Of a stretch of 7,171 nucleotides of DNA, positions 1 through 7,171 are shown piece after piece. The position numbers and the translations under genes are program-made. Below the pieces are notes generated by a model. It searched no databases. It saw nothing but the letters and a program-made list of their open reading frames with translations, and had not been told where the DNA came from. This DNA comes from Planctomycetia bacterium (lineage in GTDB: Bacteria; Planctomycetota; Planctomycetia; Pirellulales; UBA1268). The DNA lies in assembly GCA_009926295.1 (NCBI GenBank), contig RFPF01000154.1:1-7171 (forward strand), in the 5' to 3' direction. Each line of letters begins with the position of its first letter. The first letter of the stretch is position 1.

Positions 1-23
1 CCGAGGCGAACGTCAAGCGAGAG

Positions 24-48
24 GCGCCGGGCAGTCACGAGCCGGCGC
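24..48 (-). terminator. possible hairpin terminator downstream of eno
   Basis: Bases 24-30 (GCGCCGG) pair perfectly with 42-48 (CCGGCGC). The stem gains one more C-G pair if G31 is bulged, leaving an 8-base loop. It lies about 40 bases beyond the eno stop on the strand eno is read from. No T-tract follows it, so it is only a weak intrinsic-terminator candidate. A smaller 5-bp stem (68-72 with 78-82) sits immediately after the stop. Nothing else is recognisable in bases 1-85. Confidence 0.3.
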
Positions 49-85
49 GAGCGAGTTGAGTCAGGCAGGCGGAGACGCCGCCGCG

Positions 86-1378
86 TCAGCACACGCCGGG
101 CCAGCGGGCTTGGACGTCGCGGCCGGCGTAGACGGCGCCGTCGCCGAGCGACTCGGCGATCCGCAGCAGTTGGTTGTATTTCGCGATCCGGTCGCTGCGC
201 GAGGCCGAGCCCGTCTTGATCTGGCCCGTCGAAAGGCCCACGGCGAGGTCGGCGATCGTGGCGTCCTCCGTCTCGCCGCTGCGGTGGCTGGAGATCGAGG
301 TGTAGCCCGAGCGGTGCGCGAGTGACACCGCCTGGATCGTCTCGGTCAGCGTGCCGATCTGGTTCACCTTCACGAGGATCGAGTTGGCCACGCCCTCGGC
401 GATCCCTCGCGAGAGCCGCTCGGAGTTCGTCACGAACAGGTCGTCGCCCACGAGCTGTACCTTCTCGCCAAGCTTCTCGCTGATCAGCTTCCAGCCCTTC
501 CAGTCGTCCTCGGAGCAGCCGTCCTCGATCGACACGATGGGATACCTGCCGGCAAGGTCGGCGAAGAAGTTCACCATGCCGGCCGAGTCGAGCGACTTGC
601 CCTCGATCGTGTAGGTGCCGCTCTTGGCGTCATAGAGTTCCGTCGCGGCGACGTCGAGCGCGATCGCGATCTGCTCGCCCGGCTTGTAGCCGGCGTTGCC
701 GATCGCGGCCATGATCACCTCGAGCGCCTCGGCACACGAGCCGATGTGCGGGGCGAAGCCGCCCTCGTCGCCGACGGCCGTCGCGAGCTTCTTGTCCTTG
801 AGGACTTTCTTCAGGGCGTGAAACGTCTCGACGCCGGCCCGGAGGGCATCTTCGAAGGTGTCGAAGCCCAGCGGCATCACCATGAACTCCTGCACGTCGA
901 GCGGATTGTCGGCGTGGGCGCCGCCGTTGATGATGTTCATCATCGGGGCCGGGAGGAGGCGGGCGGTGGCGCCGCCGAGGTAGCGGTAGAGGGGCACGCC
1001 GCAGTGCTCGGCGGCCGCGTGGGCGACCGCCATCGACACGCCGAGGATCGCGTTGGCCCCGAGGTTCTTCTTGTTGGGCGTGCCGTCGAGCTCCAGCATC
1101 ATCTCGTCGACGCTCGTCTGGTCGAGGGCATCGCAGCCCTCCAGCTCCTCGGCGATCCGCGTGTTCACGTTCTCCACCGCCTCGAGCACGCCCTTGCCGA
1201 GGTAGAAGGCCTTGTCGCCGTCCCGCTTCTCCCACGCTTCGTGGGCGCCCGTGCTCGCGCCGCTCGGCACGGCGGCCCGGCCGAAGGCGCCGTCTGCGAG
1301 GCTCACGTCGACCTCGATCGTGGGATTGCCGCGGCTGTCGAGAATCTGGCGGGCGTGGATGTCGACGATCGTGGACAT
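86..1378 (-). CDS. eno: enolase (phosphopyruvate hydratase)
   Basis: Cytosolic glycolytic enzyme that interconverts 2-phosphoglycerate and phosphoenolpyruvate, using Mg2+. The 430-residue product has the usual bacterial length and is complete at both ends. Visible hallmarks are the N-terminal DSRGNPT (14-20) and VPSGASTG (37-44) loop, His155 in GGAHADN, Glu205 in GDEGGFAP (general acid), Mg ligands Asp242, Glu285 and Asp312, catalytic base Lys337 in ILVKVNQIGT, and Lys388 in IKTGSASRSDR. Residue roles are assigned by correspondence with the E. coli enzyme. The chosen ATG gives the canonical start MSTIVDIHARQILDSRGNPT. A GAGG lies about 10 bases upstream, slightly far for a ribosome site. The gene is divergent from ribE across a 107-base gap and has no operon partner in view. 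All catalytic residues are present, so identification is very secure. Confidence 0.98.
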   Translation of the reverse strand: MSTIVDIHARQILDSRGNPTIEVDVSLADGAFGRAAVPSGASTGAHEAWEKRDGDKAFYLGKGVLEAVENVNTRIAEELEGCDALDQTSVDEMMLELDGTPNKKNLGANAILGVSMAVAHAAAEHCGVPLYRYLGGATARLLPAPMMNIINGGAHADNPLDVQEFMVMPLGFDTFEDALRAGVETFHALKKVLKDKKLATAVGDEGGFAPHIGSCAEALEVIMAAIGNAGYKPGEQIAIALDVAATELYDAKSGTYTIEGKSLDSAGMVNFFADLAGRYPIVSIEDGCSEDDWKGWKLISEKLGEKVQLVGDDLFVTNSERLSRGIAEGVANSILVKVNQIGTLTETIQAVSLAHRSGYTSISSHRSGETEDATIADLAVGLSTGQIKTGSASRSDRIAKYNQLLRIAESLGDGAVYAGRDVQARWPGVC

Positions 1379-1485
1379 GGCAGATGGGCCTCGGGGTGGG
1401 AAGATGGCGAGTGGGCAGCGGCAGATTGTGCCGCTTTCGACTATCCTGCGGAAGCCCCCTCGCGGAACGCCTCCCCGGCTGCGTC
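1379..1485. promoter_or_regulatory. divergent eno / ribE intergenic region
   Basis: This 107-base gap must hold the start signals of both divergent genes unless they are transcribed from elsewhere. The clearest structure is a perfect inverted repeat, detailed separately. TATCCT at 1442-1447 is a possible -10 for ribE, but no good -35 lies 16-18 bases upstream of it. On the other strand, GATAGT (complement of 1440-1445) is a similarly weak candidate for eno. The gap is too short, and lacks the conserved features, for an FMN riboswitch. Promoter positions are guesses; that the gap has a regulatory role is a safe inference from layout. Confidence 0.45.
1417..1435. promoter_or_regulatory. perfect 7-bp inverted repeat (operator or 5'-UTR hairpin)
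   Basis: AGCGGCA (1417-1423) and TGCCGCT (1429-1435) are exact inverted copies separated by GATTG. The site lies 38 bases upstream of the eno start and 50 bases upstream of the ribE start. A transcription terminator is unlikely here because neither gene ends in this gap. The symmetry and spacing suit a dimeric regulator site, or a hairpin in either leader. Its function is not known from sequence alone. Confidence 0.4.
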
Positions 1486-2088
1486 ATGTTCACTGGCCTC
1501 GTCGAATCGCTCGGCACCGTCGTCGCCCTGATCCCCGAACCACCGGGCGTGCGGCTCGTGGTCGCGGCCGGCGAGATCGGCCGCGGGGCAGCGCTCGGCG
1601 AGAGCATCTGCACGAGCGGCTGCTGCCTGTCGGTCGTGCGGGTCGACGGGGAGAAGGTCGAGTTCCAACTCGGGCCCGAAACGCTCTCCCGCACGACGCT
1701 CGGCCGCCTCACGGCGGGTGACGTGGTGAACCTCGAGCGGTCGCTCGAGGCGACCGCCCGGCTCGGCGGCCACATCGTCACCGGCCACGTGGACGGCCTC
1801 GGCAGCCTCGCCTCGCGCGTCGAGGAGGGCGACTGGGTGACCTGCCGGTTCGCCGCACCGCCGACCCTCCTCGGCCAGATGGCCGGGAAGGGATCCGTGG
1901 CCATCGACGGCGTGAGTCTCACCGTCGTGGACGTGGACGCCGCCACGTTCGGCGTGGCTCTCATCCCGCACACGCTCGACCACACGACGCTCGGCCGCCT
2001 CGCCGAGGGAGACGCGGTGAACCTCGAGACCGATCTCGTCTTCAAGTACGTGGCCCGGTGGCTCGAGGCGCGGGCGGTGGGCGGATGA
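1486..2088 (+). CDS. ribE: riboflavin synthase, alpha-subunit type
   Basis: Catalyses the last step of riboflavin synthesis: dismutation of two 6,7-dimethyl-8-ribityllumazines into riboflavin and a pyrimidinedione that is recycled. The 200-residue protein shows the diagnostic MFTGLVE start and two tandem lumazine-binding domains (about 1-95 and 96-190). Visible residues matching the E. coli active site are Phe2, Cys47 in GCCLSV, Lys135 and Ser144 in KGSVAIDGVSLTV. GGHIVTGHVDG (94-104) is the usual inter-domain motif, and TDLVFKYVARWLE the usual C-terminal helix. The frame is open back to 1384, but only the ATG at 1486 gives the family start. No convincing Shine-Dalgarno precedes it. The normally Asn-Gly motif in domain 1 is Ser44-Gly45. 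The last bases overlap the rsmA start, so the two genes are co-transcribed. No other riboflavin gene is in view. Confidence 0.96.
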   Translation: MFTGLVESLGTVVALIPEPPGVRLVVAAGEIGRGAALGESICTSGCCLSVVRVDGEKVEFQLGPETLSRTTLGRLTAGDVVNLERSLEATARLGGHIVTGHVDGLGSLASRVEEGDWVTCRFAAPPTLLGQMAGKGSVAIDGVSLTVVDVDAATFGVALIPHTLDHTTLGRLAEGDAVNLETDLVFKYVARWLEARAVGG

Positions 2089-3035
2089 GCGACACTCCGC
2101 GGGCGTCTGCGTCGCCGCCGAATCCGCCGGCCCGCCAGACGACGGCCTATCTCAAGGAGCTGTTCACGCAGGTCGGCTTCACGATCGACGCCAAGCGGGG
2201 ACAGAACTTCCTCGTCGACCTGAACCTGCTCGACCTGCTCGAACGCTCGGCCGGCATCACCGCGGCCGACGTCGTGCTCGAAGTGGGCACCGGCACCGGC
2301 GCCTTGAGCGAGCGGCTCGCCCGCGCAGCCCGCCACGTCGTCACGTGCGAGGTCGATCCGCGGCTGGCACAGCTCGCCCGCGATCGGCTCATCGACTGCG
2401 ACACCGTCGGGCTCGTCGAGGGCGACGTCCTCGCGGGCAAGCATCGCTTCGCGCCGGCGGTGCTGGCCGCGCTCGACGCCGCCCTCGCCGCCGCCCCCGG
2501 CGGCCGGCTCCTGCTCGTGGCCAATCTCCCCTACTGCGTGGCGACGCCCGTGATCTCGAACCTGCTCGCCCTGCCCCGCCCCTTCGATTCGGCGACCGTC
2601 ACCGTGCAGCGCGAGATGGGCGAGCGGATGATCTCGGCCGCCGGCTCCCACGCCTACAACGCCCTCTCCGTGTGGATCGGCGCCCAGTGCCGCTCGGAAC
2701 TCGTCCGCGTGCTGCCGCCGAGCGTGTTCTGGCCGCGGCCGAAGGTCGACTCGGCGATCGTGCGGCTCGACCTCGAGCCCGCGCGACGGGCGGCGATCGG
2801 CGACCTCGCCCGATTCCACGACTTCGTGCGCGATATCTTCTGCCACCGCCGCAAGCACCTCCGCGGCGTGCTCCTGCGCATGGCGGCGCAGAAGACCGGC
2901 GACAAGGAAGCGGCGAAACGAATGGTGGAAGAGATCTTCGCTACGCTCAACTTCGCACCCGATATCCGCGCCGAGGACATCCCGCCAACCGTGTTCGTGG
3001 AGTTGGACAAACTCTTCGCCACGGCGGTCGGGTAA
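2085..3035 (+). CDS. rsmA: 16S rRNA (adenine1518-N6/adenine1519-N6)-dimethyltransferase RsmA/KsgA
   Basis: SAM-dependent enzyme that dimethylates two adjacent adenines in the 3'-terminal hairpin of 16S rRNA during late small-subunit assembly; its loss typically gives kasugamycin resistance. In the 316-residue product, RGQNFL (38-43) is the family N-terminal motif. VLEVGTGTGAL (64-74) is the SAM-binding motif I, CEVD (88-91) carries the acidic ribose ligand, and NLPY (147-150) is the catalytic motif IV. VFWPRPKVDSAIV (214-226) is the RsmA-typical rRNA-binding loop. A helical C-terminal domain follows. The chosen ATG at 2085 overlaps the ribE stop as ATGA, implying translational coupling. An in-frame ATG at 2058 would add nine residues inside ribE and is less likely. 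About 18 residues of Ser/Pro/Ala-rich sequence precede the conserved part. An 8-bp hairpin begins nine bases after the TAA. Confidence 0.96.
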   Translation: MSDTPRASASPPNPPARQTTAYLKELFTQVGFTIDAKRGQNFLVDLNLLDLLERSAGITAADVVLEVGTGTGALSERLARAARHVVTCEVDPRLAQLARDRLIDCDTVGLVEGDVLAGKHRFAPAVLAALDAALAAAPGGRLLLVANLPYCVATPVISNLLALPRPFDSATVTVQREMGERMISAAGSHAYNALSVWIGAQCRSELVRVLPPSVFWPRPKVDSAIVRLDLEPARRAAIGDLARFHDFVRDIFCHRRKHLRGVLLRMAAQKTGDKEAAKRMVEEIFATLNFAPDIRAEDIPPTVFVELDKLFATAVG

Positions 3036-3043
3036 CCGCGTAG

Positions 3044-3062
3044 GACAGGCGTCTCGCCTGTC
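3044..3062 (+). terminator. perfect 8-bp hairpin after rsmA, possibly a dispersed repeat
   Basis: GACAGGCG (3044-3051) and CGCCTGTC (3055-3062) form a perfect 8-bp stem with a three-base TCT loop, starting nine bases after the rsmA stop. Only a GGTTTG follows, not a T-run, so it is an imperfect intrinsic terminator. It may still end or stabilise the ribE-rsmA transcript. The reverse strand encodes TGETPVLR in one frame. From memory, this kind of peptide recurs in mis-called ORFs of planctomycetes and other bacteria, which hints at a dispersed palindromic repeat. That copy number cannot be checked here. Confidence 0.55.
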
Positions 3063-3086
3063 ATGCCTGGTTTGATGCGCGCCGGC

Positions 3087-3222
3087 TCGGGGTCGCCCCT
3101 ACCATCTCGCCGGACGTTCGCCTTCGCCCTCCAGGCTACGGCTCACTCGGATTTGCCTGCGCTGCGCCATCCATGGCTTCGCTGGTCAAATACGCCGTCT
3201 CAATGGTAGGGGACAACCCCGA
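3087..3222. repeat. left repeat unit with near-perfect terminal inverted repeats
   Basis: The unit is bounded by 3087-3105 (TCGGGGTCGCCCCTACCAT) and 3203-3222, whose reverse complement differs by one substitution and one extra base. That gives a 136-bp unit with roughly 20-bp inverted ends and no coding capacity, the layout of a MITE-like or structured intergenic repeat. No target-site duplication was recognised. Mobility is inference; the inverted ends are directly visible. Confidence 0.55.
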
Positions 3223-3243
3223 TCCTCCCGTTCCGGTTGAGGA

Positions 3244-3384
3244 GGCTTCGGGCTCCCCGTGTCACGGGAGCCGGCGTAGCTGACCAGCGCAGGCAGGATG
3301 CCGGAGCGCAGGCAGATCCGAGCGAGTGAAGCCCAGGATGGGCGCAGCGAGCGTCCGGCGATGGGATATGGGGAGCCCGAAGCC
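3244..3384. repeat. right repeat unit with perfect 15-bp terminal inverted repeats
   Basis: GGCTTCGGGCTCCCC at 3244-3258 is the exact reverse complement of 3370-3384. The unit is 141 bp, close to the 136-bp left unit, and its body is homologous to that unit in opposite orientation. Its left end also contains an internal hairpin: 3251-3257 pairs with 3266-3272, and after a bulged C3258, GT 3259-3260 pairs with AC 3264-3265, with loop GTC. Such stable stems are typical of non-coding structured repeats. No transposase is nearby. Confidence 0.6.
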
Positions 3385-3393
3385 GGCGCGCAT

Positions 3394-3571
3394 TGAGAAG
3401 AGCCAAGCCGCAGAGTCGGCGAAGTCCGACGCGAGAACGGGACCGGCACGACCGGACTCCCCCACCGTGAGGGCCGAAAAAACGCTGTGCGTCGCGAAAC
3501 GGGCCGAAACTACCGGTTGTCTGGCGCCCGGGACTAGAATGCGGGGCCCGGCAGGGAATCGGCCGAATTTC
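3394..3571 (+). promoter_or_regulatory. leader of the fusion gene with candidate -10 box at 3535-3540
   Basis: This 178-base stretch between the repeat and the fusion start holds no supported gene. TAGAAT at 3535-3540 matches five of six bases of the sigma-70 -10 consensus. It would place transcription start near 3547, about 25 bases before the ATG. The only -35-like hexamer nearby, TTGTCT at 3517-3522, is 12 bases away, too close for a standard promoter, so the call rests on the -10 alone. AGGGA at 3553-3557 is a possible ribosome site, 14 bases upstream of the ATG. A small stem (3414-3418 with 3426-3430) is also present. Confidence 0.35.
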
Positions 3572-7060
<3,489 letters not shown>

Positions 7061-7117
7061 CCCCCTCCGCGACCCCGGACTTCCGGCCTCGAGCCACGCG
7101 GCGTATAACGCGGCCAT
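7061..7117. other. short unique tail after the fusion gene
   Basis: These 57 bases are the only unduplicated sequence beyond the fusion stop. TATAAC at 7104-7109 resembles a -10 box, and an ATG follows at 7116. However, the frame from that ATG crosses at once into the inverted copy at 7118, so it is not evidence for a gene. A 5-bp CCGGA/TCCGG stem (7075-7086) is too small to call a terminator. Confidence 0.4.
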
Positions 7118-7171
7118 GCCAGCCGCAGGAAGAGCCGCGCGTTGTCGTGGAGTTTCGCGACCCGCGCGGGG
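7118..7171. repeat. terminal fold-back copy of 6721-6774, probable assembly or amplification artefact
   Basis: All 54 bases match the reverse complement of 6721-6774 without a mismatch. Base 7117 (T) is the first mismatch on the left; the right end is cut by the window edge, so the repeat could be longer. The copy reads the oxoamine synthase domain backwards. An exact inverted copy of a nearby coding segment at the very end of a sequence suggests a chimeric contig end. A genuine inverted duplication is possible but less likely. No gene should be called here. Confidence 0.85.

Larger units (their letters stand above)
3075..3393. repeat. long imperfect inverted repeat (two facing copies of an intergenic element)
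   Basis: The left arm (3075 to about 3225) and right arm (about 3243 to 3393) are collinear inverted copies centred near 3234. Matching blocks are ATGCGCGCCGGCT (3075-3087 with 3381-3393, 13/13), CGCCGGACG (3108-3116 with 3352-3360), a 15-of-16 match ending TGCCTGCGCT (3148-3163 with 3305-3320), CGCTGGTCA (3180-3188 with 3281-3289) and TACGCCG (3191-3197 with 3272-3278). The intervening bases have diverged, with small indels. No coding sequence is supported across it, although frames are open by chance. It fills most of the gap between rsmA and the fusion gene. The best reading is two related repeat units inserted head to head, or one long foldback element. Confidence 0.8.

Noticed and set aside
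1379..1485. An FMN riboswitch ahead of ribE
   Set aside because: The whole gap is only 107 bases, must serve two genes, and shows none of the conserved multi-stem RFN sequence blocks.
630..2858. A 742-codon minus-strand open frame across eno, ribE and rsmA
   Set aside because: It overlaps three well-identified genes in the wrong frame or strand, and its product is low-complexity Arg-rich sequence.
3517..3542. A sigma-54 or standard sigma-70 two-box promoter upstream of the fusion
   Set aside because: The TGGC and GC elements are 16 bases apart instead of about 10. The -35-like TTGTCT is only 12 bases from TAGAAT. Neither spacing fits, so only the -10 box is kept as a weak candidate.
3326..3571. 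An 82-residue N-terminal extension of the fusion protein from an ATG at 3326
   Set aside because: The extension is translated from the intergenic repeat and the candidate promoter, and has no ligase-family similarity. The ATG at 3572 precedes the conserved domain at a normal distance.
7116..7171. Start of a further gene at the right edge, preceded by TATAAC at 7104
   Set aside because: From 7118 on, the sequence is an exact inverted copy of part of the fusion gene, so the open frame is a by-product of the fold-back.

Overview
The window is high-GC bacterial DNA that most resembles a planctomycete (Pirellulales-like lineage). That placement is inference. It rests on the GC-rich codon use, the style of the intergenic repeats and the fused lipid enzyme, because no rRNA or other phylogenetic marker has been aligned. 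Four protein genes fill most of the window and all are intact.

Layout: (1) 86-1378, minus strand: enolase, with a possible hairpin terminator beyond its stop at the left edge. (2) 1379-1485: a short divergent regulatory gap containing a perfect 7-bp inverted repeat. (3) 1486-3035, plus strand: riboflavin synthase (ribE) and 16S rRNA dimethyladenosine transferase (rsmA). The two overlap by ATGA, so they form a translationally coupled pair. (4) 3036-3571: a non-coding region dominated by repeats. It has a perfect 8-bp hairpin just after rsmA, then a roughly 320-bp imperfect inverted repeat made of two related units facing each other, then a short stretch with a candidate -10 box. (5) 3572-7060, plus strand: a 1162-residue three-domain fusion of fatty acyl-AMP ligase, acyl carrier protein and PLP-dependent alpha-oxoamine synthase. 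(6) 7061-7117: a short unique tail. (7) 7118-7171: an exact reverse-complement copy of 6721-6774, which looks like a fold-back artefact at a contig end.

The first three genes are housekeeping genes (glycolysis, flavin synthesis, ribosome maturation). The fusion is the notable gene. Its domain order predicts that one chain activates a free fatty acid with ATP, loads it on its own phosphopantetheine arm and condenses it with an amino acid, releasing CO2. That would give a long-chain alpha-amino ketone, a sphingoid-base-like or related lipid starter, made without acyl-CoA. No partner enzyme for later lipid steps is visible, because usable sequence ends just after this gene.
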